This document shows positions 25,901 through 32,796 of a DNA stretch of 64,000 nt, one piece after another. Each line of letters begins with the position of its first letter. Position 1 is the first letter of the stretch. The notes beneath the pieces were generated by a model that was not told the DNA's origin, did no database searches, and saw only the letters and a list, made by a program, of their open reading frames with translations. Source of the stretch: an uncultured Ectothiorhodospiraceae bacterium (lineage in GTDB: Bacteria; Pseudomonadota; Gammaproteobacteria; Nevskiales; Oceanococcaceae); the NCBI GenBank assembly GCA_937141935.1, contig CAKZQS010000014.1:1-64000 (forward strand), written 5' to 3'. The position numbers and the translations under genes are program-made.

Positions 25901-28314
25901 AGGCTCAGTGTGCCCAAATCAAGCCCGGTCCCTCCATCCGCGTAAACCAGTTGCACCGCAGGCTGCCGAAGTGCGAGGTGGCTTCCTTCGGCGGGGTCGG
26001 TGATCGCAATGTCCGGCGGTGTACTGTCAACGAGGATGGTCAACGTGGCCTGCGCGGCGAGGCCAACCCGGTCCACGGCCGTCGCGATAAAGCGGTTAGC
26101 TCCCTGAGGCAGATCAGAGATTGGAACGCAGTTCGCGGCATTGGGAGTCAGGTTGCACGTGAGCGATATCGAATGATCCGGGGAACGGAGACTGAATCCG
26201 CTCGTCGCGATGCCACTGTGCGCATCTGCATATTCAACCCGGATTTCTGGGCGCGCCCGCGCGACGGCACTACCGTCCGCGGGGCCGGCGAAAACCACAT
26301 GCGGCGCGGAGCGATCCCATGCAAAGGTGCCCTCAAGGGATCGGCTCACATTGCCCGCGCGGTCCGCTACGGACGCTGTAAAGCTGTGAATGCCGTCCGG
26401 CAATCCCGGCGGGGGTGTGCAATGCGCTGATGAGCTGTCCGCAGCCACGCTACAGTGCATCGGCGTTGCACCGGCCACGACCACCGTTAGGGAGGCCGGG
26501 ACAATCTCTGTTGCTTCGTCGGACAACGCAAGCTGCACCTGAGGCGCTTGGCTCCATGTGCCAGGGGGCGGCGAGACCAGAGCCACGCTCGGTGCTTTGG
26601 TATCGACGACGAAGCTGGCTTGTGCCGGTATCGCAGTATTTCCTGCAACATCTCCAACTGCGATTTCGACTTCGACCGGACCGTCCGATAGATCCTCAAG
26701 TAGTCCACAGGCGAAGATGTCGATGTCACGGCGTGTGCATTCGTGGGCAACCTCGCGATTCCCAATGCTGAGTCGGGACGTCGTGAAATCCAGGCCGCTA
26801 CCCGTCTCTACAACCCGTATCTCGATGGCTGGGCGGGGGCTGGCAATCGCGGCGCCTGCCGCGGGCCGCTTTACTGACAGTTGTGGCGCGGTGGCATCGA
26901 CGAAGAAATTACTGAGCGATGGACTAGAAAGCTGTCCATCGGCCCCCCGCAGGATCGCCTCGAGGCTCACCGGACCTTCCGGGAATTCTTGCTGCGGTTC
27001 GCAGGAGATGGTCCCGCCCGCCGCGTCGACGGTGCAGGCCGCGGGATGCGGCGACCCGGCAACGCTGAGGACCAAGTCTTCGGGGGACACAACGCCGGAT
27101 GCACTGGTAAATCCGTATTGCAGCTGCGGGCGAGTCGTGCGTACGTAGCTCCCATCGCTCCACGACAAGAATTGCAGCGTTGGTGGTTCGACGGAGGCCG
27201 CGTTCAGCGCGAGATCCCAGATGCGGCCGGGGCTGCCCGGCCCCTTCCGTCGTATCTTTGTGAGTTCCTCCCCGCGAGTGTCGAATTGCCAGACCCATTG
27301 CGGGCTCGCCGCCCAAATCGTGCCGCCATTTGGCGCGGCCGAAAGCTGTACCAAGTCCCCTTTAAGTTTCGCGCGGAAGCTGCTTCGCATCGCGCCATCG
27401 GATTCGAGCACGAAGAGCGACTTTCCGTCTGCCGCCCAAATGTGGCTGTCCGAGGACTGTTCGAGGTGGGTATAGCGCGCCACCAGTTGGTGAGATGCGA
27501 CGCCATCCTGGGTATACCCAAGCAGCGCTTTCTTCGCCGCGACCCAAATCGTCCGGGTGTGTGCCGCGTAAGCGACCGCTCTCACCTCAGCTCGTTTGGG
27601 AACCTCGAGTTCAAATAGCAGCGTCCCGGTTTCGTCGTAGGACAGAACTTTGTGCGTCGTCGCAATCCAGGCCTGTCCTGAACTCGCGTCGTGGGCGGAA
27701 TCCACCACGTCGGCCGGCGTCGTGAATTGCCGCAGCAGTTCCCCGCCGACCGTGACGATGTAGACCTGATCACCGACGTATGCCCAGACGTTGCCATTGC
27801 GCGATATCTGCAGCTGTGCGTTCGGCGGAGAACTCTCGCCGTCGTGCCCATCGTCACGATCTTCATCATCGTCATCGTCATCGTCATCGTCCCGCTCATC
27901 ATCGCGGTCGTCCCTGTTACCGCCACGTTCTCCGCCGTCTCGGTCGTCGTCATCGCCTCGGTCATCGTCATCGTCACGATCGTCGTCATCGTCATCGTCC
28001 CGCTTGGCATACGCGATCTGCATCCCGAGCCGCATGGTCCAACGCACGCTTCCGTCGAGGGCGTGTTGCCAGAGCTCGCCGTCGCCGTATGTCCACACGG
28101 CCTCGCGCGCTTCGTCAACCGCTATCGCCCGCCGTTGCCGATGCGTATCGATCTGCCCCTGCAATTCTCCGGACTCTGCGGAGTGCCAAGCGAGTAGCTT
28201 GTTTTCGACCAGCCAAAGGGTGTCCTCGTCAGCGCTGGCGAGTGACGTCAACCCGGCGGAGAGAAGCCATAGAACACCGGCAGCGTTGCGCCGCAGTCCC
28301 GACGAGTGAAACAT
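13954..28314 (-). CDS. Giant Sec-exported Rhs/YD-repeat polymorphic toxin, 4786 residues
   Basis: Order of parts: signal peptide (LLSAGLTSLASA, 1-28); beta-propeller-like segments with an Asp/Arg-rich tract (106-160); ten Ig-like repeats of about 90 residues (to about 1250); cadherin/He_PIG-like repeats (ITSTPPSEIDAGALLEYQ); a VWA domain with MIDAS-like DSSAS (about 1503-1725) followed by a CARDB-like domain; FG-GAP/VCBS-like repeats with Ca-binding loops (DTNGDG, DINADG); a second CARDB-like and more He_PIG repeats; a DUF6531-like start of the shell (near 3370); dozens of YD repeats; the Rhs core motif (YMDPSLGRFTSLDPHPG) and PTLFTDPGG. The last 172 residues are the toxin tip, with GTAAHKRLED, VDMEV and LIDLKTG resembling a PD-(D/E)XK nuclease (Asp4735, Asp4749, Lys4751). 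It is followed by an immunity gene. Probably exported and surface-linked; mode of delivery is unknown. No VgrG or PAAR protein is nearby. Confidence 0.85.
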   Translation of the reverse strand: MFHSSGLRRNAAGVLWLLSAGLTSLASADEDTLWLVENKLLAWHSAESGELQGQIDTHRQRRAIAVDEAREAVWTYGDGELWQHALDGSVRWTMRLGMQIAYAKRDDDDDDDRDDDDDRGDDDDRDGGERGGNRDDRDDERDDDDDDDDDEDRDDGHDGESSPPNAQLQISRNGNVWAYVGDQVYIVTVGGELLRQFTTPADVVDSAHDASSGQAWIATTHKVLSYDETGTLLFELEVPKRAEVRAVAYAAHTRTIWVAAKKALLGYTQDGVASHQLVARYTHLEQSSDSHIWAADGKSLFVLESDGAMRSSFRAKLKGDLVQLSAAPNGGTIWAASPQWVWQFDTRGEELTKIRRKGPGSPGRIWDLALNAASVEPPTLQFLSWSDGSYVRTTRPQLQYGFTSASGVVSPEDLVLSVAGSPHPAACTVDAAGGTISCEPQQEFPEGPVSLEAILRGADGQLSSPSLSNFFVDATAPQLSVKRPAAGAAIASPRPAIEIRVVETGSGLDFTTSRLSIGNREVAHECTRRDIDIFACGLLEDLSDGPVEVEIAVGDVAGNTAIPAQASFVVDTKAPSVALVSPPPGTWSQAPQVQLALSDEATEIVPASLTVVVAGATPMHCSVAADSSSAHCTPPPGLPDGIHSFTASVADRAGNVSRSLEGTFAWDRSAPHVVFAGPADGSAVARARPEIRVEYADAHSGIATSGFSLRSPDHSISLTCNLTPNAANCVPISDLPQGANRFIATAVDRVGLAAQATLTILVDSTPPDIAITDPAEGSHLALRQPAVQLVYADGGTGLDLGTLSLTDDRGQSWSCGAQADSATCAPLSVLADGPYNLTARVADFVGNTSEAGPRAFTIDATPPALEILAPQAAENLATRRPEIRIAVSDDTSGVSEQSPALFVDNRAAAANCAGSDGLYSCVLTDDLADGERTITVEALDRAGNQVALTRQVTIDATPPKLQILQPAAEPPTNTPTPTVVIAFSDDGSGVDIESLVLMADGIVVGASCESSSGGATCTLREPMADGLRELSVGVRDLAGNTATSIQELTVDTQNPTIAFTSPSAGALLSDPQPDIVVAVSDATSGPNLDTLQLEVNNEAANATCALQASVIQCQFSSPLPDGHLSVAASVEDFARNVGRATNVFTIDTAGPILTLVAPQFGDLLNTSRPEFQLTYTDSLSGVDVGTLAATVDGSPADFECTPSTDGAMCRPTGDLTEGVNRLSFRVQDQAGNWAETTGAIHVDTTAPTISVTTPADGSSHYAPTVTVAGQLDEPAELSILGEAVEVDAALTFHAIVPLDFGQNDISLRAVDRAGNSSDTTLVVSRDRSPPLITSTPPSEIDAGALLEYQLTTSDPDPDDILQFSLVEAPAAAVLDELTGLLEWQTAAGDTGVRAFTITATDRNDDVASHSFTIEIVSSNSAPVITSIPPGSISEGDHFAYAVQASDADGDTLTYTLRSAPEGMTIDDQGLISWSATDAFVGGNTLPHAYCARSTDDRFSRPPAVDAVMVVDSSASNVKTWPWVSEAMASLHSDLLLQGIGIAPTENRWGLVGFGGTPGAAQFGPDLFGSIDQLYAHTFDANITEGGGGAENGLRALQFTLDNFEFRDPAAKHLVLIADEPSQGGPINGETLADLQRRLIDGSFTLNVITNTNLRCANGAWAIGTDAEGRGYYADGTGYARCDVDVSKLAEEGYYRNAYVIPYIETAFKTGGLVWSWTSAVDGYGPESGPLRRALASTMFATTLKSGSNAHLADLAIDSVELLTDTTADILLASISNRGLSGATSPGRLEAHWPEAPHSPVTTVEVEGLDAGQSVVVPAPLPVNPQSNGSEIVLSVVGETTSECDTENNSQRVPIVTLEVNDDAGGRAFQTFVVNVRDVNHAPVIESTPPAQVAAGAHYVYQVVVDDPDIGDGHYFTIDEGPDGASLDPYSGRFVFTPQPSDSGQHSFTISVKDLSGAVASQEFVVHVAGGYSPPEFSAGHDTAVRAVIGEESRVRLQLNADPASDLTYSLLEAPLGAQIDAVSGELTWASTADFWDTLSLVIVHAEDQYGNSTVVWFPFYSDYPNEPPEVVSKPAYTVARHRQSYFGSVVFTDPNIRENFSIDLTSSAPDLVSYLTYGGIAANVEHNVRLSWGQGSVDTLYDRRLPETDYLCQRGGVGGSAAVSFSEWRNTGLGGRYNKYHLLASPLSDTNGDGAITTADRAQLIVQDVSGGFNVYDATENAEMDAGTLNAQGKGAPYSYPAIADINADGVPDLVVVQRATRRVAAISTDDGRLLWESTAEPIRTANQVVRVAIADTNRDGLPEILVGHVFLDGSGNTVATLAAPPTDLPTNAWLSPSYAIDITGDGNAELLHAGRAYNNDGSLLWQAQSLGDHVPDAAYMAVGDLDRDGSPEVVIVERGSHGGAQAHWSVVDAFGTTILSPQPIEYIGQPHIADFDGAAELDVFIAGDDSLYDASGRLRWRYDAGRGDHHAAVVADIQGDNRLELFANRGAYSRVVDGATGLEIARGQYASGSPRVAPLLADLDRDGHLEVANTASRSIGISRYSATALRDGLPLVRLQGSQQPEAILGNLQVNPTAEPSWQLRGEDQILAPAARDFDSGLPDLWIDAPAGDYTGALTVNVRNRGTADMPTGFWLELFAADPASGADPIAARQGPALAIGEQVSLQLDANLPGDFFGEVVAKVTPLAPVEQCQNNNDVVSAHSTHLRIRDHADAFDEMRMLLGATLNPGAYYLTMDPVPSIEEGEELRTRVIRHWHTPASADDNDSTYFHFDKAPPGAKIDPQSGEITWQTGYSDAGSHSFDVRLRAISGTWRNTTFTAYVADVPNAPPVIEGALVARAYVGELWRQQVQASDPDGDALSYELLSGPDGMSIDRSTGWLEWTPAVEGRYDLEVRVSDGKQPVRATFALDVEARAMPPRIVSEPPLEAVAEQPYSYTVSAEHADGGVFELIEGPAQMALDQGTVRWTPAAAQAGLHKVAVRVSTSAGSATQRYDLVVHPPNTAPTIVSSPPLTAAAGAFYHYQLGVEDPDGDVLTPSLVQHPTTMSIDASGLIRWTPQAADIGVHTVSIQVDDNRGGIAEQSYALEVVEQGRNVPPTILSRPATTVREGTTYAYSVEATDPNGDPLAFQLMSAPTGASIDATGRMSWPASTAGSFDFLVRVDDGASFVEQGWTLQVWPASTSLTAQLQALPQPADPGQQIYLEVGVEYAAGPVSATATLDGAPLEFDAALRARLSLAEPGSYALNVAVQDSYDTVQLTETLWVRDPNDQEAPTVRLTEPVENATITAPASIRGEVLGDDVASWQLFLYDGDPKGTPQLLAEGGSAFAEQSIAPLDPTLMLNGEYRILLQATDTSGNVRAADAGVLIDGAMKVGDLSMTFEDLTVPMVGLPITVVRTYDSRRRNEALDFGYGWSVGYQSVRVSEGRAAGLGWNVQSQGAVVPTYCVKPISGQRTVSVTLPDGIVEQFRARAEPECQQGAPATTVALVYDPLPGTRGQLEQTSYGILELVDGHLVDAGRPEDPVDPDEYRYTAEDGVAYELHQGFTLQRLEDVHGNSVTFGADGITHSNGERVEFVRDAQGRIVSLRAPDGRERSYSYDAAGDLVAATDTLGNTTQFSYLVGHYVHEVFDPLGQRVARNFYDDDGRLIATEDGEGQRVDLAHNIAGRTQTVTDRRGNATVYVYNDRGDILSETNSLGETTTRTYDDFGYELSRTDALGRTQSWTYDGYGNALSETNAAGDTRSYTYSAYHQLISEIAPDGSVTSRSEFVNDDFRRRAGPLRSIEDALGARTSFGYDTGGNLTSFSDAVGQQTQYLYDIFGRKIEERAPNGRVTRYGYDGKQTWVRSEQVTRTLADGSQAIESTTFDYDAKGRLVQTTDPLGNTTVTEYDALDRIVAEVDARGLRTEHDYNRRGERTRTRHPDGRSEQWQYDANGNEVAYIDKAGRITRMQYDAANRLIATLYPDATPEDDSDNPRALREYDAAGQLTAEIDENGNRTLHSYDAAGRLASTTDAVGHSVSYAYDMRGNRSTMTTAQGTTRFIYDAADRLIRTEFADGTSVETSYDALGRRVSETDPNGRVTQYEYDALGNLSAVVDALGQRTSYAYDELGNKVSQTDAAGRVTRWSYDAAGRVQSRALPLGQVEHFDYDAAGNRTQRIDFNGASSSFEYDSNNWRIRESYADGQVVVTTYTPTGLVASVIDHRGTTQYSHDARDRVTRIDYPNGKSTQHSYDAAGNRTGYTSASGTVSTTFDAANRRQTVTDAQGTTHYSYDAVGNTVRIDHSNGSRTETDYDQRNRPIEVRALSATGALLNRQRYTLDGAGQRLAIEDLDGRQVDYGYDQLDRLIRATVTDTARGNTETVWTYDKVGNRQTQSRCTPRCRQGGHELLTQYSYDANDRLLSQDQAGALSTWSYDPNGNTLQVTGPQGLTTYSYDSRDRLIGATTPADTLAFEYDHDGIRHSKTVNGQRIDYVIDPLRDYAQVTDVLDAGGNVLASYTYGNDLLTQHSSGQSHVFHYDALGTTRALTDATGEISDSYLYESFGELLEQTGSTDNDYLFAGEQFDEELAHYNLRARYMDPSLGRFTSLDPHPGVESYPSSLHKYVYAGNVPTLFTDPGGDTFLAGQISGFSVGVTTFNAGASFAGRSAFNRLMFGRPPSDFGVIGNFVLDHLLSAVQETIELGEPHKNKGSFGTAAHKRLEDKLLRYKPLPDVEIQAEVFRHENGQQARYKREKGSVGVDMEVYYKNKIAALIDLKTGRGFSSGKKKRILAHFEQRHGRKIPIIEVFIHVR
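27835..27999 (-). repeat. Asp-codon tandem repeats inside the Rhs giant
   Basis: Runs of GAC/GAT codons interrupted by Arg and Gly encode an acidic tract of about 55 residues (e.g. RDDDDDDDRDDDDDRGDDDD). The trinucleotide repetition could change length by slippage while staying in frame. The tract splits a beta-propeller-like N-terminal region and might bind divalent cations. Confidence 0.8.
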
Positions 28315-28549
28315 CTGATTGCCCTCCCCGACTGAGCCTCTTTTCCCCCCGGGGATGGGCTCTGTATCGAGCTATTGATCTAGCCCGACTATACGCCAAT
28401 ATTTTGACGCGACGCCAGCAAGGCGCGATGCGACGTTGCAGGGCATTGCATTGCAGACTGAAGCCAAGGAAGCATGTCGCGGAATGGCGCGACTCAACCG
28501 CGTATCGCGCCCGCCGCAGGCAGCGCGCGCTCGATACGATTCGGGAAAA

Positions 28550-28625
28550 TGGTGGGTCGTGCTGGGCTCGAACCAGCGACCAGCGGATTAAAAGTCCGAT
28601 GCTCTACCAACTGAGCTAACGACCC
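28550..28625 (-). tRNA. tRNA-Lys (anticodon TTT)
   Basis: 76 bases including an encoded CCA. The 7-base acceptor stem GGGTCGT pairs with ACGACCC, with the D-arm TAGCTCAGTTGGTAGAGC, anticodon loop CTTTTAA and T-arm GGTTCGAGCC. Very similar to the Escherichia coli lysine tRNA. Confidence 0.97.
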
Positions 28626-28717
28626 ATGTCCTGGCGGACGTGCGGCCCGGGCTTGCCCCGGGGCGCGAAGAGCGCGAAGTCTAGCGGATTTCTCCGCCGT
28701 GCGCAGTGGGGAGGACC

Positions 28718-29476
28718 TTAGCCGCCACCCATGCGTTGCAGGCGTTCGGCGGCGATGCGGCCGGCGCTGCTGCCGGCGTGCTGTGTGGCCACTTCCTGCA
28801 GGATGGCGCGGGCGTCCTGCATGCGGCCCTGGTCCACGCGGATCAGGCCCTGCTTGAGCCGGGCATCGGCGGCCTTGAGGCTGTCGGGATACTTCTCCAG
28901 CACTGCCGAGAAGGCCTCCCAGGCCCGGTCGAACTCACGCTGCACGTAATAGGCCTCGCCGATCCAGTACTGGGCGTTGGGCGCATAGGCGCTGCCCGGG
29001 TGTTCCTGCAAGAAGTCGCGAAAGGCGCTGGCGGCTTCGCCGTAGGCACCGGTCTTGAGCTTGCCGAAGGCGGCGAGGTAATCGCTTTGGTCGTCGCGGC
29101 TGCTGCCGCTGCCGCGTGGGGCGGCGGTCGGCGGCGGGGCGGCAACGCTCGGGGCCGTGCTGGCCCCGGCGTTGGCGCCTTCGCGAATGCGCTGTGCCTG
29201 CACCTCCCGCAGCCGATAGCGCAGGCTCTCGACTTCGCCGCGCAGCTCACGCAGCTCCTCTTCGAGCATGCCGACGCTGGAGCCCAGGCCCGCCGCGCCG
29301 ATGCCGTCCACGGAGGCGCGGGTTTCCATCACCTCGCGCTCCAGGGCGGAGATGCGCTGGTCGTGGCGGCCGAGTTTTTCGGCCACCGGATCGACTTCCG
29401 GCGTGGAGGCACAGGCCCCCAGGAACAGCAGGGCTACGGGGGCCGCGAGGGCCAGCGGGCGGGCAGAAACAGTCAT
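28718..29476 (-). CDS. cpoB: Cell division coordinator CpoB (YbgF)
   Basis: 252 residues with a leader containing a lipobox-like LGAC, which suggests a lipoprotein rather than the soluble periplasmic form known from Escherichia coli. A coiled coil follows (ISALEREVMETRASVDGI, LEEELRELRGEVESLRYRL, about 40-95) that trimerises and binds TolA. After a Pro/Ala linker come about three TPR units (YLAAFGKLKTGAYGEAASAF, AQYWIGEAYYVQREFDRAW). CpoB couples PBP1B activity to Tol-Pal constriction. The start overlaps the pal stop (TGATG); last gene of the Tol-Pal cluster, with tRNA-Lys following. Confidence 0.95.
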   Translation of the reverse strand: MTVSARPLALAAPVALLFLGACASTPEVDPVAEKLGRHDQRISALEREVMETRASVDGIGAAGLGSSVGMLEEELRELRGEVESLRYRLREVQAQRIREGANAGASTAPSVAAPPPTAAPRGSGSSRDDQSDYLAAFGKLKTGAYGEAASAFRDFLQEHPGSAYAPNAQYWIGEAYYVQREFDRAWEAFSAVLEKYPDSLKAADARLKQGLIRVDQGRMQDARAILQEVATQHAGSSAGRIAAERLQRMGGG

Positions 29477-30021
29477 CAGAGGTAGTTGAACTCCACGCGG
29501 CGGTTCTGGGACCAGGCCGACTCACCAGAGCCGTAGGCCACCGGGCTTTCCTCACCGTAGGATACAACCGTCACCTGCTGGCGCGGCACACCGCGCAGCA
29601 ACAGGGCCCGTTGCACGGATTCGGCACGGCGCTCGCCCAGGGCGATGTTGTACTCGCGCGAGCCGCGCTCGTCGGTGTGGCCTTCCAGCCGCAGGCGCGC
29701 CTGCGGGTTGGCGCGCAGCTTGCGCGCGTGGGCCTCGACGATGCGCTCGGCCTCGGCGTCGAGCTGGCTGGAGTCGAACTCGAAGTACACGACCGACTTC
29801 AGGTCCGGGAACGGTTCGGCCTGCTGGCTGTCCGGGCGCTCGGAAATCTGCGCCTCGGGCTGCGTGCCGGGGCGGCCGGCATAACCGCTGCCGGACAGGC
29901 CGTCATCGCTTTGCTCCGTGGTGTTGGCATCGGTCATCGGATCTTCATCCGGGGTCGAGGCGCAGGCGCCCAGCAGGCTCAGACTGCCAGCACAGGTCAG
30001 TGCAATCAGGGTCTTGTTCAT
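29476..30021 (-). CDS. pal: Peptidoglycan-associated lipoprotein Pal
   Basis: 181 residues. Lipoprotein signal [10 protein letters not shown] with Cys near 20, a flexible acidic segment, then an OmpA-like peptidoglycan-binding domain with [12 protein letters not shown] and [20 protein letters not shown]. It anchors the outer membrane to peptidoglycan and cycles between TolB and the cell wall during division. The start at MNKTL is chosen because the signal peptide follows directly. Lies between tolB and cpoB. Confidence 0.97.
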   Translation of the reverse strand: MNKTLIALTCAGSLSLLGACASTPDEDPMTDANTTEQSDDGLSGSGYAGRPGTQPEAQISERPDSQQAEPFPDLKSVVYFEFDSSQLDAEAERIVEAHARKLRANPQARLRLEGHTDERGSREYNIALGERRAESVQRALLLRGVPRQQVTVVSYGEESPVAYGSGESAWSQNRRVEFNYL

Positions 30022-30046
30022 GATCGAGTGTCCTTCGTTAGGGGGG

Positions 30047-31351
30047 TTATTGTTCGAAAAACGGTGACCATGCGGGCTCGCGCACATCGCCGGACTGGCG
30101 CAGCTCGCGGCGCACGCCGGAGCTGATCGTGACGGTCGCCAGTTCCGCACGGTCCCCCCGACCCTTGGTCGAGTAAATTATCACATCGCCATTGGGGGCA
30201 AATCGGGGGCTTTCATCCAGGGGGCCAGGCGTCACCAGGCGGGTCTCGCCGCTGTCCAGCTCGTGGACGGCAATCTGGTAGCCATTGGCCGTTTGCTGCA
30301 CATAGCTCAGCCGCTTGCCGTCCGGCGAGATGTCCGGGCGGGCATTGCTGATGCCTTCAAAACTAATGCGCTCCACCCCGCCGCCGGTGCTGTCCATGCG
30401 GTAGACCTGGGCCTTGCCGGCGCGGTCGGAGGTGAAGTAAATGCTGCGCCCGTCGGCCGACCACACGGGCTCGGTGTCGATGGCGCGGTTGTTGGTCAGG
30501 CGGGTCAGGCGCTTGCTGGCCAGGTCCACCCAATAGATCTCGGGGTTGCCCTCGAAGGACAAGGCCACCGCCAGCCGGCGGCCATCCGGCGAGAAGGCGG
30601 GCGCGCCGTTGATGCCGGGCTTGCTCAGCACCTTGTCCACGCCGCCGGTGGCCAGCGTTTGCACGAAGATGGCCGGCGTGCCGTCCTGGAAGGCCACATA
30701 GGCCATGCGGTCGCGCTTGGGCGCAAAGGCCGGGGACAGCAGCGGCTCGTCGCTGCGGGTCAGCGTGCGCTCGTTGGCGCCATCGGCATCGGTCATCACC
30801 AGGCGGAACTCGCGCGCGTCGCCGCGGCCGTCGGCGGTGATGTAGGCGATATCGGTGTTGAACACGCCGGGGATGCCGGTGAGCTCCTCGTAAATCAGGT
30901 CCGCCACCTGGTGCGCGGCGTAGCGCAGGTCGGCATTGCGCACCGGGATTGAATAGGACAGCGACTCGCGCTCCTGGGTCACGTTCAGCAGCCAGAACTG
31001 CAGCACCGAGCTGCTGGCGTCGCGCTCGCGCACCTCGCCAATGATCAGGTGCTGCACCTTGACGCTGCGCCAGTTGATGAACTTCACCGCCTCCGGGCGC
31101 TGCGGCGTGGTCAGCATGTCCTCGCGAGGCAAGGGCGCGAACAGGCCGGTGGAGGCCAGGTCATCGGCCACCACCTGCGACACGCGCTCGCCCTCTGCCC
31201 CGGCAAAGGGCACGACCGCAACCGGCACGGGGGCCTGGCGGCCGCCGCGCACGGTCACCTCCAGGGCGGCCTGCGCCACGGGGGCGGCGGCCAACAGGGT
31301 GATCAGCAGCAGTTGCGCCAAGCGTGGCATGCGGTGTGTATCCATCGGCAT
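30047..31351 (-). CDS. tolB: Tol-Pal system periplasmic protein TolB
   Basis: About 434 residues: signal peptide ([15 protein letters not shown]), N-terminal domain with the [10 protein letters not shown] strand, and a six-bladed beta-propeller with repeated [22 protein letters not shown] and SPDGKRLSY blades. It binds Pal and the TolA C-terminal domain. The ATG overlaps the tolA stop (TGATG); a GTG one codon earlier is also possible. Confidence 0.96.
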   Translation of the reverse strand: MPMDTHRMPRLAQLLLITLLAAAPVAQAALEVTVRGGRQAPVPVAVVPFAGAEGERVSQVVADDLASTGLFAPLPREDMLTTPQRPEAVKFINWRSVKVQHLIIGEVRERDASSSVLQFWLLNVTQERESLSYSIPVRNADLRYAAHQVADLIYEELTGIPGVFNTDIAYITADGRGDAREFRLVMTDADGANERTLTRSDEPLLSPAFAPKRDRMAYVAFQDGTPAIFVQTLATGGVDKVLSKPGINGAPAFSPDGRRLAVALSFEGNPEIYWVDLASKRLTRLTNNRAIDTEPVWSADGRSIYFTSDRAGKAQVYRMDSTGGGVERISFEGISNARPDISPDGKRLSYVQQTANGYQIAVHELDSGETRLVTPGPLDESPRFAPNGDVIIYSTKGRGDRAELATVTISSGVRRELRQSGDVREPAWSPFFEQ

Positions 31352-32370
31352 CACAGCGGTTCGAAATTAATCACGACCTCGTTGGAGAAGGCCCGCGGGT
31401 TGTTCGGCAGGGGCATGGGGCTGGCCGCGTCGACCGCCTCCAGCACCGAGTTGTCCAGAAAATCGTTGCCACAGCTGCGCACGATCGCACGCTCCAGCAC
31501 ATCGCCATAAGCACTTATGCGTATACGCACGGTGCAGCGGAAAGAATCGGAGGCACCGGCGGGCCGCACCCAGTTGCGGCGCAGGTGTTCGCCCAGTTTT
31601 TCGCCCCAGGCGTTCTGGTCGCGCGCGTCCTGCTGTTGCTGGATGCGTTCTTCCTCGGCCTGCATGGCGTCGGCCAGCGCCTGCTCGCGCGCCTCCTGCT
31701 CGGCACGGCGGCGCTCTTCCTCACGCTTTTTGCGCGCGGCTTCTTCGCGCTTGCGCTTTTCCTCGGCTTCGCGCTTCTTGCGTTCGGCCTCTTCGCGCGC
31801 TTTGCGCTCGGCCTCTTCCTTGGCCTTGCGCTCGGCTTCCTCGCGGGCTTTGCGTTCCGCTTCGGCCTTGGCCTTGCGCTCGGCCTCCTCGCGCGCCTTG
31901 CGTTCGGCCTCGGCCTTGGCTTGGCGTTCGGCCTCGGCGCGCGCCTGGCGCTCGGCTTCCTGTTGCGCCTCGCGCTCCGCTTGTTCGCGGGCCTGGCGCT
32001 CGGCTTCTTGGCGCTGCGCCTCGGCACGGGCCTGGCGTTCCGCCTCCTCGCGCGCTTCGCGCTCGGCCTGTTCCCGGGCCTCGCGCTCGGCTTCCAGCCG
32101 GGCCTGGCGCTCCGCCTCCTCGCGCTTCTGACGTTCCGCCTCCTCCTGGGCGAGCCGCTCGGCCTCGCGCCGGGCCTGCTCGGCCTGGGCACGGGCGGTG
32201 GGCGACTCGACCAGCGAGCCCATGACGACGGGCGGGCTGGCGGGCGGCGGCTGGCGCCACTGCGGCAAGCCCCAGATCAGCAGCGCGACCAGCACGGCGT
32301 GCAGCAGCAGGCTGACGGCCAGCGCCATCCAGTCGGCGCGGCTCCAGCGCTTGTGCAGGGGTTTGCGCAC
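31351..32370 (-). CDS. tolA: Cell envelope integrity protein TolA
   Basis: 339 residues. One N-terminal membrane helix (ALAVSLLLHAVLVALLIWGL) precedes a long periplasmic helix of AEAERKAREE-type repeats (about 60-230), then a compact C-terminal domain (NWVRPAGASDSFRCTVRIRI) of the TonB/TolA C-terminal type. TolQR energises it to pull on Pal-TolB at the outer membrane. GTG start with GAGG inside the end of tolR. Confidence 0.95.
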   Translation of the reverse strand: MRKPLHKRWSRADWMALAVSLLLHAVLVALLIWGLPQWRQPPPASPPVVMGSLVESPTARAQAEQARREAERLAQEEAERQKREEAERQARLEAEREAREQAEREAREEAERQARAEAQRQEAERQAREQAEREAQQEAERQARAEAERQAKAEAERKAREEAERKAKAEAERKAREEAERKAKEEAERKAREEAERKKREAEEKRKREEAARKKREEERRRAEQEAREQALADAMQAEEERIQQQQDARDQNAWGEKLGEHLRRNWVRPAGASDSFRCTVRIRISAYGDVLERAIVRSCGNDFLDNSVLEAVDAASPMPLPNNPRAFSNEVVINFEPL

Positions 32371-32376
32371 GGCGCC

Positions 32377-32796
32377 TCAGCCGGGCTGCGAGGCCAGGCC
32401 AACCTGGCGCACGCCGGCCCCCTGCAGCAGGGCCATGGCCGCCATGATGTCCTGGTAGCGCGCGTTCTGGTCGCCCTCCACCACCACCTGCAGGCCGGGC
32501 TGCGCCTTCAGCACCGTGGTCACCAGCCGGATCAGGTCGGCGTCGTCGATGGGCTGTTCGGGCGCCTCGCCGCGATTCAGGTAACGCTGGCCCTGCGCGT
32601 CCACCGAGACCACCAGCGGCTCGGTGTTCGGGTCGGTGGCCATCGCCTCGGCCTGCACCTGCGGCAGCTCGACTTCGATGCCCTGCTTGAGCAGCGGCGC
32701 CGTGACCATGAAGATCACCAGCAGCACCAGCATCACGTCGATATAGGGAACGACGTTGATCTCGTGGGCCAGGCGCCGGCGTGGCGCCGGGGTCAT
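32377..32796 (-). CDS. tolR: Tol-Pal proton-channel subunit TolR
   Basis: 139 residues of the ExbD/TolR family. The membrane helix carries the functional Asp (EINVVPYIDVMLVLLVIFMV), followed by a periplasmic dimerisation domain with VVVEGDQNARYQDIM. With TolQ it forms the proton-driven stator. The ATG overlaps the tolQ stop (ATGA). Confidence 0.96.
   Translation of the reverse strand: MTPAPRRRLAHEINVVPYIDVMLVLLVIFMVTAPLLKQGIEVELPQVQAEAMATDPNTEPLVVSVDAQGQRYLNRGEAPEQPIDDADLIRLVTTVLKAQPGLQVVVEGDQNARYQDIMAAMALLQGAGVRQVGLASQPG

Noticed and set aside
27835-27999. Regular short repeats resembling a CRISPR array
   Set aside because: The unit is a single Asp codon without unique spacers, and it is inside a coding frame.
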